DNA of 64,000 nt from Massospora cicadina (GCA_022478985.1 JAKSZP010010605.1:124001-188000), one strand, 5' to 3'. Counted from the stretch's first letter, positions 24,280 through 36,640 are shown. Numbers and translations: made by a program. Notes: a model not told the origin generated them from the letters alone.

Positions 24280-24397
24280 TTTAAATTTTTTGCTTTTTTA
24301 AGCAGCTGATTTTGGGATGTTCTTTTTTCATAAAAAATCCCAAATTTTGCTTTGATTTTATCTATTGAAGCGAAAGAAAGTTTATCATTCTCACTCT

Positions 24398-26105
24398 CAC
24401 TTGGTTACCTATTATATCAGCTTAAGTACACTCAGAATATTATAAAAGGGTATTTACTGAATAAATGGCGGTTTTATTTGCCAAATTGAGAGAAGGAATT
24501 AGTTGCATAAATATCAAGGAAAGACTCCTAGATTTTTCTAATTAGAATAGCTACATTCTCCTTATCTAATCTCATCTTAAGTAATGCCTCTTGTTTTTGC
24601 CGCATCTTAATCTTATCTTCTAGCTAATGAGTGTACAATCAAGCCACTTAATTAATATTTTTTTGATTAATTCCCTTTATTTTGGATTTGGTAATGGTGT
24701 TCACATCCATGTTAACAACCTGATATTATAGTTCAGTTTTTTATTATTTACAAAGAGATTGGAAATGTCTATATCATCTTTTATATAGTATAAGGGGGAA
24801 CAGTTTTAACTGCGGTGCCAAATTGTTCCTGGTCCAGACCAAGGGACCTTTTCCTGATTCCTGACTGATTTCCTTTTCATTTGCTTAAATTTAATTACCT
24901 ATCTCCTTAGTCTCTTGCTCCATTAGTGAGCATCTACATGGCTCATTTTCCCACACTGGTGGAAGAGGGTCTTCGTTTTGTCTACTAATATTTGTACTTA
25001 AGAATTTGTTCCATGAAATGTCATAGTTGGGTTGCTCCTTAACTATCTCAGCGAATTTTACAATATTTTGGGCTTGAGTCTGAATCACTTTGAATTCTCA
25101 GTTTGGGGCTTTAAAAGTGGCTCCCAACATCTTCAAATGATCCACCAATTGAAGGTGTGGATTTTTGTATCACTAACGCTAAAGCCATTGTTTGTTGCAA
25201 ATCATGATAGGGCCGTAGCACCATATGCATTGCATTTCAGGTATCAAAAAATGTTAGCACTTTTTCAATGGCCAGTATCTGTAATTCCTGGTAGAATCAG
25301 CCCACAAATTCTATTAGGGTCTAAACTTTTTGAAATTAATCCTTATAAATTCCTTCTTGTAGTTAGACATCCACGTAGGGCTTCCAAATTTTTGCATATT
25401 AGCTTACTTGGCCTCATGATAAACTATTTGGCCCCGTTTAGATATGGTGACACCAGCTTCTGATAATCGATGTACAGGAAGATTATGACGGTCAATGCCT
25501 TTTGTTTGTCACTGAATCTGAACATTGTCATATTTATTAATCAGAAAAACGCAGTGGCGTTATTCTGATGTAACGTGGATAATTTTGTGTGCTTTTAAAA
25601 TTCATCCGTGGTTCCACTGAGAGGGGATCCTAACAATGACTCAATTGACCATGGGAGTAATTTTGGTGGTCATTTCCTAAATTTGCTCCAAATATCCAGG
25701 CATATTTCTGGGTGGGTGATTCTTCTTGCCTGGAGTTTTGGGCGCTTCATTGCCAACTTCTTCCACCTCCATATGTGCACAATCTCATTTATGTTTCTCC
25801 AGCTCTTCTGTATGCTTCAATTGTCATGCTACCTCTTCAGTAACTCAGTGTATGCACTTTTTGATCTGCTTCTCACTCAGCCTTCTAAAAATCTTTCTTC
25901 AATTAGTTCCCTCTCCTTGTTCTTCAAGGAGTTGACTTTTTCCCAGAGGTCATTATTTATTTTTCCCTCTTGTTTGACTTCTTTTTAGCATTTGTCACCC
26001 ATTCTTCAAAAGCAGTGAATTAGCCTGTGACACCAAGTTGAGTGCGTTCTTGTTGATGGTCTCTAGTTCTATCCAAAGCTTGCGTAGTTTTTTCATATAA
26101 TACAT
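24398..26105 (-). pseudogene. Element D gag, decayed
   Basis: From the ATG at 26103-26105 (MKKLRKLWIELETINKNALN follows), colinear with gag of C (LRKLWMELATVNQNALNS) and E (IRLRMELETVNNNALNS). The pre-protease segment near 24430-24800 matches C at 20820-21130 at base level (actcagaatattataa..., tttactgaataaatggcgg). The knuckle region near 24890-25000 is decayed. Many stops. Plus-strand frames here (25032-25463, 25608-25988) are antisense artefacts of low stop density. Confidence 0.75.
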
Positions 26106-26144
26106 GTTTGATATGTTCTTCTTAAATTTGACTAAACTCAACTC

Positions 26145-26162
26145 CCCCTATAGTGAGCACCA
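26145..26162 (-). promoter_or_regulatory. Primer binding site of element D
   Basis: Minus strand reads tggtgctcactatagggg, one base different from the site in C, immediately inside the 5' LTR of D. Confidence 0.75.
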
Positions 26163-26277
26163 ATAGTAAATTTTCTATAGCTGATTACTCTTTCCTGAAA
26201 GTAGCTCGCTTCAGCTTCTTTTATTAACTGCATAGGTTCTTTGTATGTGCGTTGTTTTAATAATTGATTATATATAT

Positions 26278-26876
26278 ATTAATACGAGAAGAGAAAACTT
26301 TATACCCCTTTTTGAGCATAAAGGCGCGCATTGAGGATTATGGAATTTAGCATAGTTAAAGTTTATATGGAAAAGGAGTACAAAAGGCTAAACTTATATT
26401 TAATAAAACAAAAAGTTTTATATTAGAATTTTAAATACTATATGCTTTTAATGTTAATTAATATTTGTTATGGGCTGGGGAGTTTGACATTCAAAAAATT
26501 TGATAGTTTAAATGGTTTTACCAAGCGGTTGGTGGTTTTGGGTTGATTAATAAGCTTGATATTTTAGTAAGCAGTTAATAGCTGGTTGGTTCAATAAGTT
26601 AAGTGGTTTTGGTTGTTTAATAAGTCTAAATTTTGTATTAAAAAATGGTTGGTGATTGGTTGATTTGCTATATTCAATGGTTCTAGTTAAAAGTGTTTGG
26701 TGGTTTTGGTTATTTTTTATTTCCATAAGTTTGGTTTTACAAAGCTGTTGGTTTTTGGTTGATTTATTATATTCAATGGTTAACTAAGCGGTCTAGTAAT
26801 TTATCAATATGCTTTATCTAATAAACTATAAAAACTGTATTGAAGCACAGGTATCTGGACGCTAGTTAATTATAAT
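26278..26876. mobile_element. GT-rich insert of unknown class in the 5' LTR of D
   Basis: About 590 bp that are absent from the other LTR of D. The plus strand is rich in G and T and repeats variants of ggtggttttggttgattaat (near 26531, 26590, 26660 and 26730) and attcaatggtt (near 26665 and 26772), as a degraded tandem array would. No coding, no clear terminal repeats. Borders are approximate because both lie in AT-rich sequence; no target duplication could be fixed. Confidence 0.55.
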
Positions 26877-27079
26877 GGCAGTAATAGTATGAATATAACT
26901 ACTCTAGTTATGCTTATTTTTTATTTAACCGAGGTAAGCTGACCAGGGGACAGACATTACCTAATATATGTGAAACTAAGAGAATAACTAACATATATAA
27001 AAATTGGGCACCCCAGGGTGCTCAAGTTACCCCTGTTGCCAGCGGGACTGCCAGGTATGGGGGTTGGTGCACTACTCAG

Positions 27080-30000
27080 AGGGGGTTTCCCCTGCTATGG
27101 AGCAGGTGTGAAGGAAAGGGTCTGTGTGGAGGAACCAGAGTGGGAACCATGATTCTATGAGCGCTTTTTGTCTTGGTCTCATATATCCATAGAGCCAGGC
27201 TTGGAAGTGCTCTAGTAAGTGAACATGGAATCTGTTAATAATCCCATGAATGGTTGGGACTGTGCCCTTGAACGCATCTCATGCAATTGTGTGTATTGTC
27301 CACATTGCAATGGGTATTATTAGGGAGCGAAGGGTAGATGGGATTGGTGACTCGATCTGGAGCGCGAAGATACTTTTTGATATCGAGAATTCCTGTTCGC
27401 TTTGAATCTTGAGCAGGCGTGCGACTTCCTGCCATATAGCTTTGGTTGGGGGGCATGTTTCTAGGCGGTGATATAGGGATCCCTCCCCTCCACATACTGC
27501 ACATGTTTTGTGGAGGGAGTTGGAGCGGTCCGCCATCCTATAGGTCCTTCTCAAACAGCGCCAGGCGTTTGCTCATATCCTTGGCTGTAGGAGTGTGTGG
27601 TGTGTCATTTTCCACATTGCTTTCTGTGTGGTTAAATCATAGGGAATGTCCAGCATATCTAGGTATTCTATCCTAGCTATGCTTGGGGTTGTTGCGAGCA
27701 TATCCCTCTGGGGGTGGTTTTCTGGGTTTCTTAATTTGAATTGGGGGCTGGGTCGTCCCCTTCCCTGTATAGTACCCATGTTCTCTATGGTCCATCCCAT
27801 ATGGCGGATAGTTCGGAGGATATGTTTGAAATGAGGGGAGGTTCCATGCGGACCTGTTGCAGTAGGGCGCTTGGCAAGGTATAAAAGTAGTCTGGGTGGA
27901 CTATGTGGGTTGGTTAATTTGAGCGTACGTGCAAAGTTAGTCCTTGCTGCTCTGGACCAATGTTGTTGCGGGAGGTCTGGAGCAAGGATTTCCTTTATCC
28001 AGGTACCTAGGATGTTATTGGCATGACTCTCAAAATCTATTAGTCCCATGCCTCCGCTTGAGCGTGGGCCAAATAGTGTTTCCATCCTTATAGGAGGGTG
28101 AGAGCCAGGCCACAGCCAGCCCTGGATAAGCGCGCGAATTGAGGTTATAAAGGTAGGTGAGAAGGCTATCGCATGGGCCTGGTACCACAGTATTAGGAGG
28201 ATGAGCGAGTTAGCAACTGTAACTCGTCCTGTTAGTCCTGAGGTTCTCCCCTTGAGGGAGGCTACGCGTTTGGATACCCGTTGTAACAGGTTACTTTTCA
28301 TTTTCTCATTAGCATATCCCCCTGATTCTAGCCAGATTCCAAGATGTCGGACAGGAGTGGTGGTGGGAGGTGTTGCAAAGGGTAAAATAATTGGGTTTTT
28401 TCTTCGAGTGTTGGTGTGAGGTTCTGATGTTGTGGCCCAATTGTTTGTGTACTTGCCTAAGAGGATGATTTCTGTCTTCCTTTTGTTGAGCGATGCATTG
28501 CTCACCTTGGAGTAGTCCTCTAGAGTGTGTTCCAGCTGTTGGGCATCTTCATTGTTTGCTATACCTGCTACGCAGTCATCTGCAAAGGCCAGTATCTTGA
28601 CTGTTGGTTGTCCTTGTGCGGTTATCCCCATGAGACGTGAGTCAGTTACTCAGAGGAGCGGGTCAAAGCTGAAATTGTATAGAAGTGGGCTGAGGGGATC
28701 CCCTTGTTTGAGCCCTCTGTGTGGTTTGATATTGTTTGTTAGGAATCCAGGGCCGCATACAGTCATGGTTGCAGATTCTGTTAGGAGCATCGCCCATTTT
28801 ATGAATCTTAGTGGGAGTTTGAAGGCATGTAGACATTCTTTTAGGTATGGCCAGCTAACACGGTCATACGCCTTTTCCTGATCCAAGAAGACAAGGGCAC
28901 CAGTTGCTTTGGATTGGCAAATGTTTGCAACAGGGTGTATGTTGTTCCAGATTGAACGCCCTGTTATAAACCCAAACTGGTTGGGTGATAGGACGTTAGA
29001 TGCAATTGCGCCTAATCTAGCTGCTAAAATTTTTGTTAAAATTTTTGTGTCAGTGTTGGAGAGTGCAATTGGGCGCCAGTTGGCCAGGTCCAACTTGTCA
29101 CCCTTTCTATACAAGGTTATAACGTAGGATTCATGGCCTCCTGGTAATAGGCGTGTTTCCAACAAACTTTGGTTCATTGACGCCAATAGGAGTGAGGCGA
29201 TTTGTTGAAAATATTTTTTGTAAAATTCATAGGGTATCCCATCAGGCCCTGGGCATTTCCTACGTGGTGCACCTCAAATTGTTTCCCAAAGCTCCTCCCG
29301 TGTAATAAGGGAAAGTATATTGTAATTTAGTGGTGTACTTTGTATCTTGGCAGTTTGAATAAATTCTTTAAAATTTTGTGGATCTGTTGGCATATCGCGA
29401 TATAATTTGGTGTAATAGCGGTGTACTTCCGCCTTGACCTCCTCAGGGTCAGTTGCCAGGGTGCCGTTGGTCTTGCACCTGTGTGCATGTGGGCTGGTTT
29501 CCGCGGGAGTGGAATTGGCAGAAAAAGTATGTCAAACAGGTTTTGCCTTCCTTTATGAACTTACCTTTGTTCAATAGTTTGATTCTGTGTTGGTGTTCAA
29601 AGATGAGATTGTTAAGTTGGGCTGAAATTTCTGCCCATTTGCATCCCCATTTAGGGCTATAGCCAGATCTCGGAGTATTTATTTCCAGGTGGTCTAGTTC
29701 TGCCAAGGTACGCTTGATTGTGGCTGTTTCCGCGGTGTACTTGCGTGATGCAATATGTCAGGTTTTGTTGATTAAATCTTTCTTGAAATTTTCCCATGTT
29801 CCAAAGGGATCCAAAGTGAATGGGGCTGTGAATTCTGGGTTTGTAGCCTTGTTTTCAACCTAGTCAGATATCTTGGGCAATTTTATATTTTCTGGGTGAA
29901 GCTTTCTCCAAGGCGACACCTGTGTGTGAGATTGGGTTGGTGCTAACTGCACCGTAACTAATTGGTGATCAGAAAAATTGATCTTTTTTGTCGTAAATTT

Positions 30001-30618
30001 GGAGATTCTTGAGTGGTGGGATTGTGGGATGAGGATGTGGTCAATATGACTCATCGATATGAGCAGTCCATCACATATGTTGGGTCTTGTCATGTGGGGA
30101 AGGATTGGTGAATTGGGGGGAAGAGCATCCTGTAAGCCAAGAGATGCCTTCATTGTGCGATATTCAATGTGTCCAGGTGGGTATCACCTGGGATTAGGCC
30201 ATTGATCTGTATTGGGGTTATCCCAGCAGTTGAAATCGCCTAACATGATGATATCTGGTGGGAGGGTGAGAGTAGAAATTTTTTCAAAAAACTTTTTTCT
30301 CTCAGTTTCAGTGCACGGTGCTTAGATACATGCTAACAAAATTATTTCATCTTGGTATGTGATTGTTGCTACCAGGACTCGACCATGCAAGTGTGATGAT
30401 GAATTTGTAATTTTAATTTTTTTGTTGTTTTGGACTATCACCCCACAGTGAGACATCCATACTGATTGTGATGGTGCGACCCTGGTTGACCAGGATTCTT
30501 CTTCCCCTTGTAGGCAGTGGGTTTCTTGGATGGCCAAGATGTCTACAAGAGGTTTTCGCAGGAATTCCAGCTTTTTAGCTTGGGACATATGAGCCCTGGC
30601 TCCCGCAATGTTTAACAT
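27080..30618 (-). pseudogene. LINE1 ORF2: AP endonuclease, reverse transcriptase, CCHC
   Basis: On the minus strand: endonuclease at 30618-29860 (LVDILAIQETHC, MSHCGVIVQNNK, GDFNCWDN near 30220, SHIDHIL, FSDHQLVTV); reverse transcriptase at about 29250-27900 (WRPIALSNTDTKILTKIL, FGFITGRSIWNN, GALVFLDQEKAYDRVSW, RGLKQGDPLSPLLYN, and FADD near 28580); knuckle CAVCGGEGSLYHRLETC near 27480 (C-x2-C-x8-H-x4-C). The RT is split at 28649 by a TGA where LINE2 has CAA in the neighbouring alignment, probably from CGA. The longest open piece is 352 codons. It nicks target DNA and copies its RNA there. Confidence 0.9.
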
Positions 30619-30649
30619 CCCTATTAAAACTGAGGTGCCCGCAGCGCCT

Positions 30650-32069
30650 CAGGAGCGGTTGGGAGGACCCTCTGGTCCTATCCCACAACAGCTCATTTTG
30701 GCCATGCTCCGCGTCTGTACTCCAACTCTTTCACTGCCATTGTTGGCTCCCTTGATCTGACCCAATGGTTCAAGGGAATCGCGGTTTTTTGCATTTGCAT
30801 CAACTTTTCCTGCACAGGTCTCATGTTGATTTGATGCAGGTTGTTGATTGGAGTTTATATTTTTGAGGTTCAACTTTGTTGCATTGTGCACCGCATTTTC
30901 ACCCAAATTGCGGTTGCATTGTTCCTCAGTATGTGCATGACTGATCACGCTTTGTGGCTCAGTCTGGTTACTGTGAAAATTTTTGACCTGGGCATATTGT
31001 TCTGTTTGGTTGGTTCAATAAATATCCGAAATATTTTCCCAAATTTTTCCGTGGTTAATGGCGGATTCCGCGTGTACCACTACTTCAGCCGCTGCTCTCT
31101 TGAAGGCTTTTTGTGCTGCTTTACGCTGTTTACTTGTAACTGGGTCCACGATGGAGTATAGTCCATCTTCACCCCAGTGGAATGGGTTGTGGCCATCATC
31201 CATTTTGGCGAAGTTTTCATTATCTTCGTTCATAGCTTCTTCACAAAAATTATTTTCCATTAAGCCCTCTTTTACAGGGCATGCATGTTCCTTGTGGCCC
31301 AGTGAGCCACAGTGGTTGCAAATGGGTGTTGCACGTTCTGGTGTAACTTGGAATGTAGCCAACTGGCCCCATCTGCAAAGTGAAATTCTGCTGCATGGGA
31401 AATTCTGGATAAATCCTCTTCCACTTCTGGGAAGAAGTTGATTACAGCAATAGCTTTGCCCATGCACAGGTTGGGCATTAAGCAAAATCGCTGTAATTCG
31501 AGTTGTTGGATTTCTCCATAGGCCACAAGACCTTTGCGGAGCTCCTCCTCGATTATTTTATGAGGAAGGTTGGTGGGGAGTGAGTCAAAGGAGATGAACA
31601 AAGTTTTTGCTTTGTTCCATCTGGTGCGCGCAGTGCACACAATTTTTTGCCCTCAGGGAGGGCAATTTCCGCACAGATTTTTGCTGTGGCATCAGCTTCA
31701 TCAGCTGTTTTGAAACCAATATCGATCCAGCTGCAGCCCATGTTGTTGGTGGCTACATACACCGCGTGAGGAAAAGTGAGGGCTGTGCCTCACATGTTTT
31801 CTCCCACAGGGCCGGTGACTCATCCCCAAGGAAGAGTCTGATCCCATGTTCCACCTTTGACAAAGGTTGGTTGAATTGAATGTACATGTATTGCGCGTGT
31901 TTTACAGTAAATATTATAAACCCAGACGGTGTCTGAGTTTGCGATTTTTTATGGCTTGGGTTCCTGGTCCCCCTCCAGGGCGTTTCTTGCCCTTAGTTAC
32001 ACCGTTAAGCGCACCGCTTGCCGCGACGCTCGCCCATGTTGTATTATTTTTGTTATTAAAGTCGCCCAT
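30650..32069 (-). pseudogene. LINE1 ORF1 with RRM-like region and CCHC knuckle
   Basis: A likely start is the ATG at 32067-32069 (MGDFNNKNNTTWASVAASG). Then come WIDIGFKTADEADATAKIC, an RRM-like segment (LFISFDSLPTNLPHKIIEEE, LRKGLVAYGEIQQLEL), and the knuckle CNHCGSLGHKEHAC near 31280-31325 with all ligands. A Lys/Arg-rich segment and a polar tail follow, to about 30650. ORF1 proteins of this type bind the element RNA. Frame breaks near 31550 and 31900. Confidence 0.82.
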
Positions 32070-33138
32070 CTTTCCTGTGTGCGATTATCCAAATTTGCTG
32101 TTCGAATTGATTTGTAGTAAATAAAGTGATTGTTATGAGAAAGAAAGGCTTTAGTTATGCTTATTTTAGCCAAGATAGTTTTTAGGTCCAAAGCCAACCT
32201 GGTGCTTGTTCTAATCTTGAATAATATTCTGTAAAATCTGTAAGGTTTTCTTCCCTCCTTGGTAGAACTTAATTTTGACTGATTCAGAGTTTCTTCCCAT
32301 CACTTCTATAGAACTAACCTAGGATTAGGTTCAGTGGTTCTTCTTCTTTCTCATCATGCAAAGTCCGCAGAGATCACAATAATATAGAGATAGGATCTTA
32401 TTGTCCTTCCAAATTCAATCATAAGAGCAAACAGTAAAGATCATAAAACTTTATTTGTGAATGTTTATTTTGATAAGATCTGCTTTATTATTAAAAACTA
32501 AAGATTTTTTTGGGAATGCAGCGTTCAGCTCTTCATTTAGTGCTCCAATTGAGAATGGCAGCCCTCACCAATGAAATAACCCTCCAGGGTCACATGAAAC
32601 GATTATCTACCTCATCAGGATAATTGGGTTCTCTCCCCTAAATGAATTGCAACCTCTTCTGAGCTGAGTTAAAGGACGTGTCCCAACATCTTTTCTCAAC
32701 TCATATCAAAATACCTTATTAGGTAACAACCTGCTTAAGTAATGGGGCTCTTACCCATAAACAGAAGGTTGCAAACCAGAAAAGGTTAGCTCAAAAGTTG
32801 CTGTACCACAGTTAGCATTACTCACCAGCAACTCAGAAACCCCTTAGTCAATAAGCAACTAACCATGATGGACTTTTACAAGTTCTATAGATTATCAATA
32901 ATTAATAAGGCCCCCTAATCACTTGTTTATTGTCAGGGATCATCCCCAACAAAATACTCATCAATCTGCCAGATTTAAAAAAAGGATCAAAATTATTTTC
33001 TGAGAAGAGCTCTATAATCAATAGTTATTGTATATACAATGATAACTCCAACACCCACTAGCGGGATGAATCCTCTAGTGGAAAAGCAGATGAATCATAA
33101 GTGATGAAGCTGGATAATGTGGGCAATATTCCCAACAA

Positions 33139-33328
33139 ATTAGTAACCCAAAGAAATTAAATACTGGTGGAGTAATTAATATTACTTAAGTATATTTCAC
33201 CAAAAAATAGTTATCATTTAAAGCAATAACTGTCACATCCAATAAAGAGTCTCTTCCCCTAGTGGGCAAGCATATTGTACTATAATTGATTAAGCTGAAT
33301 TATGTGGGCATACTATAATTCGATCACA
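33139..33328 (-). repeat. 3' LTR of element E, second part
   Basis: Right after D, the sequence attagtaaccc...aaatactgg matches 40291-40330 of the 5' LTR of E and runs to gatcaca at 33328. The minus strand then shows the purine tract caagcagggaa before the LTR, as expected at a 3' LTR. Confidence 0.8.
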
Positions 33329-34188
33329 TTCCCTGCTTGACCATATTATCCAGTGATGAAAATTTTTGGAGGCAGATGCAGCTTCATTTCCAGTCTTAGT
33401 CTGTCAGCATGGCTTAAATTTAATATCTCATAGTCATTTTCTTTTCCTTTCTCAATGCATCTCTGCATGGTACTTCTCCACATCACGTTTCCTCTTTGTG
33501 TCTTCTCGCTGCCACCTCCTTAGAGCGCGATTCTATGGCCCCATACGGAGGCCAGGAATATTTTGGTCAATTTCATTGATAATAAGTCTATAACGCCTGA
33601 TTTCCCTCAGGTTGGGCTTCTATGACCCCACATCATTAAAAAATATTCGCATTCAGGTTCATCAATCCCTTGATTCCTGTAGTTCCCCAAACTGGGCTCT
33701 CTGTTTTTAATCTAGCCAGATCTTCTTCCCTCCCCTCCTCAAGCTTCATCATGGCAAATCCAGTTTCACCTGAGCTGATCATGCCAACATTAACGGATTC
33801 TTTATTTCATCATAACTCATCCCCTTTTTCATCACTTTAAAATGATAGGAGGAAACATCGCCAGATGCTTTTGTATTTGGAAAAACAAAAATTGGTATTT
33901 ATTATTTATTTTTACATTTTAATATTTCTCTATATGTTTTTATCTTAATTTTATATTTATTCTTATATTATTTTTTTCTCTTTTTGCAATTGGGACTTAC
34001 CCTATTGTAATAGGTCTAAAAGTCCATCTATTATTTTCCAAATATTCTGGTTAAGAGTTCCTTTTTAGAACTAAACCAGCAGTTATGGTTCAGTAGTGCC
34101 CTCTTGAGAATTAACCAACACTGAAACTTAACTTAATGTTAGTAGGTTCAGCGGTCCTGTCAAAACATTGCAATTATTTTTCTTAAAT
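33329..34188 (-). other. 3' untranslated region of element E
   Basis: Begins with the polypurine tract. Similar to 7654-8240 of D (ttgaccatattatccagtga against ttgaccaaattatccagtga). At 33985-34165 it has the degenerate ggttcagnggtcc repeats seen in C and D. The plus-strand open frame 33366-33593 has no recognisable product. Confidence 0.6.
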
Positions 34189-35300
34189 TCAATACTTTAA
34201 GTATTTAGTATGGACCCTGTTCACTATATGACCAACAGCAATGTTCTTTAGTGTATAGGCATCTTTTGCTGTCTTTGCTCTAATCTCAAATCTACCTGAC
34301 CATAGGGAGTCCAACTTGTTTCTTCTTCTAAAACCATGTTTATCGCTATAGCTACCATTTCTCACAAATGGTACACTTTCAGTGCTACTCAATTCTTATC
34401 ATCCATCATCTTAGATATAACCCTTTTCTTCAGGGCCATGTATAATGCCTGGTATTGCAATTTGATCATTATATTTGTTAGTCGTGTTGAGGATTGCTCT
34501 GCACTCATCCCCAAAGCTGGTTCCACATCTAAATATAAGATTTGAGGTAATGAGGCTCTTCATCCATATAAGAGTTAAACGGCGTTTTCCTTGCCAGCTT
34601 ATGATGACTGATCTTATAAACAAAGGTAACTGAACGCAGATAAGATCCACAAATGGAAGTTTTTCTTGTTATAATCTTTGCATTGTCTCAGCTAGAGTTC
34701 CATTAACTCTTTCTACCATTCAATTCGTTTCTGGGCGGTAGGGACTGGACACCACTCCTCAGATTCACATAAGTTCGTTAAGTCTTGGGATCACATAGGG
34801 CATAAAGTTGGTCTGATATCTCATAAAAAATCTTGCAGGAATCTCTACTGGTACATGTTCCAGTATGAAACTCACCATGCATGAAGCATTTACTCTGCTC
34901 AAGGCCTTCATCTCAACCCATCTAGTTAGATGGTCTATCATGACTTGATGTGCTTTACTCCTATAGTAATTACACTTAAGAATCCCATTACTTCTATTGA
35001 CACTAATTGCCAAGCAAATCAAGGGCATACTAGCCAGTATACCATCACATTCTTATTCAGCTTGTGGAGTTGACATTACGTGAAATAGCTAGGTAATCTG
35101 CTACGTCGTGATTGTTTGATTCCTAGTAATAATACTGATATAAATGGTCCATCGTTATCTTAGGAACCATTCCCTACGACCTTGTGTGCAGCTTGAATGT
35201 TTTTTTGTTCTGAGGATTAGGGAATAATTGCCTTTTTTCATCATTACCTTTTAAAGCTGAACGTCCTCTATTTCATTGTTTTCCATCACTTTCTTTGGTG
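34189..35300 (-). pseudogene. Element E integrase, decayed
   Basis: The C-terminal end at 34189-34392 is clear on the minus strand: FRRRNKLDSLWSGRFEI, TAKDAYTLKNIAVG, IVNRVHTKYLKY, parallel to the end of pol in G. The core at 34765-35028 keeps HLTRWVEMKALSRVNASC. The TDNG segment is decayed. Pol ends here without a chromodomain. Confidence 0.75.
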
Positions 35301-36640
35301 TACCTTGAATCTCCTGGGGCTCGTCCCCAGTATTGCCTTCAGTCAACTTCTGGAATATCTCACACTTTATGATGGACAACTTGAATGGCAGGTAATCTTG
35401 TTAGTCCATCAGCATTCTGATGTACTGCTCCTGCTTGTGGGAAAAAACCATAGGCTTGTAGTTTCAGAGTCCATTGTGCCAGTCGCCCTCTGTTTCCTTA
35501 ATATTATGTAACCTGTGTAGAGATGAGTGGTCAGTCAAAACCTTGAAGTGTGTCCTATATATACACTTGAAATTGTTACAGGCATATATCAATGCAAGAC
35601 CTCTCACTACATCATGTTGTAGTTCTTTTTATGCTGGCATTAATGTCCTACTCACATATGCCACAAAATGATATTCTCTGTCATCTAATTGACTCAAAAT
35701 GATTCCAATCGCCGCTAATGAGGCATCAGTTTGATTAATAAATTCCTGATTGAAATTTGTGAATCTCAGGACAGGACTAGTCTTCAGATATATTCATAAC
35801 TCATCAAATGCTTCTTGGGCCCCCTCATTCCACATGATTCCTTTTCAGATCCTTCAACTGGTGAAATAATAGTTTAGCAATTACAGAGAATTCCTTGATG
35901 GATTGGCAATAGTAGTTGACCATCCCAAGAAAGACTTGTACGTCTCAAATGCTCTTCATGATTGAAATCAGCTTGATGGCTCTTATCTTCTGTGTTTGCA
36001 GTTCCAATCCTCCAAAGTTTATCACAAACCCAAAATATTTAAGCTCTTTTAAAGAGATGAGGTTAATCAGCTTGATCTTCAGATTTGTTATCGCTAGGCA
36101 TAAAAGCACTTCCTCCAAATGCACCAGGTGATTGGTGAATGTCCTGCTGAAAACGAGATATTATCAAAGTACACCAAACATCAAGACAGCTTTAATTTAC
36201 TCAGGATAGAATCCATAGGACTTTGGAAAGTCACCAATGCATTACATAATCGCTTGGGCATTCTCATCAGCGGGTATAATTCTTTTTGAGGTGATTATTA
36301 CATATTTTTCTTAATCTTCTTTTTCCGAGTCTATCTGCCAAAAATCCTGAAATAAAAATTTAATCATCAAAAATACTTGGCTTCCCCTAGGTGATTAAAC
36401 GCATCGTTGATACTCAGCAATGAATATAGATATTTTTTGGTACTTTGATCAACTGGCAGTAGACAATCACCTCACAATTTGATCCGTCCTTTTTCTTCAT
36501 AATAAGAATTGGAATCGCCCATGTACTCAATAATGGTATGATGAGCTAATCTTAATAAACTTGCTGATTTCTTCACTGATTACTGCTTCAGCAGCCTTGA
36601 ACCAATAGAAAGGTCTCATCTATATCAGCAAATAATCCCC
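35301..36640 (-). pseudogene. Element E RT-RNase H, decayed
   Basis: RNase H lies around 35480-35880 and RT around 35900-36540. The catalytic box near 36150-36180 reads YFDN where C, D and G have YLDD, so the second Asp is lost. Blocks aligned with C: the VGYYRQ-type segment near 35900 and the KKKDGSN-type segment near 36490 (atttgatccgtcctttttcttcat on the plus strand in part). Heavily broken. Confidence 0.7.

Larger units (their letters stand above)
11939..24397 (-). mobile_element. Retroposon X (~1.9 kb, A-tailed), later split by element C
   Basis: X consists of 23729-24383 followed by 11953-13184 on the minus strand; element C sits between them. Flanks are atcatcctcactct (11939-11952) and atcattctcactct (24384-24397), a 14-bp direct repeat with one mismatch. 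The plus strand shows seven T at 11953-11959, i.e. an A-tail on the minus strand. Removing X and C restores the gag-protease colinearity of D with C. X is therefore a target-primed retroposon of unknown family. Its last bases (ccacttgtgct plus A) resemble the micro-insertion core ccatctagtact plus A. Confidence 0.75.
26905..32167 (-). mobile_element. LINE1: full-length APE-type non-LTR retrotransposon
   Basis: The element spans 26921-32151 on the minus strand, about 5.2 kb, between exact 16-bp copies of tagttatgcttatttt (26905-26920 and 32152-32167). Its 3' end is A-rich (aaataaaaaat on the minus strand). ORF1 with CCHC knuckle is followed by ORF2 with endonuclease, RT and C-terminal CCHC. 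The 5' end aligns with the 5' end of LINE2, so it is complete and not 5'-truncated. Overall design fits an L1/Tx1-like or fungal Tad-like group; no RNase H seen. Confidence 0.92.
6527..33137 (-). mobile_element. Element D: Ty3/gypsy LTR retrotransposon inserted in the LTR of E
   Basis: The minus-strand element has its 3' LTR at 6527-7653 and its 5' LTR at 26164-33137 (itself interrupted). The pentamer attag lies at 6522-6526 and at 33139-33143, as a target duplication would, with one extra base on the right. Outside D, LTR sequence of E resumes on both sides. D was later hit by X in its protease region, by C through X, and by a GT-rich insert and LINE1 in its 5' LTR. Confidence 0.85.
26164..33137 (-). 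repeat. 5' LTR of element D, interrupted twice
   Basis: LTR pieces are 26164-26277, 26877-26920 and 32168-33137; together about 1130 bp, the same as the 3' LTR of D. The first interruption is a GT-rich block (about 26278-26876). The second is LINE1. Colinearity with 6527-7653 is clear across both breaks (ggcagtaatagtatg... and ttttagccaagatag... against ggcagtaatatttt... and ttttggataagatag). Confidence 0.85.

Noticed and set aside
25032..25988. Plus-strand frames of 143 and 126 codons (25032-25463, 25608-25988) as host genes
   Set aside because: They are antisense to gag of element D, which is colinear with gag of C here; no domain is visible in them.
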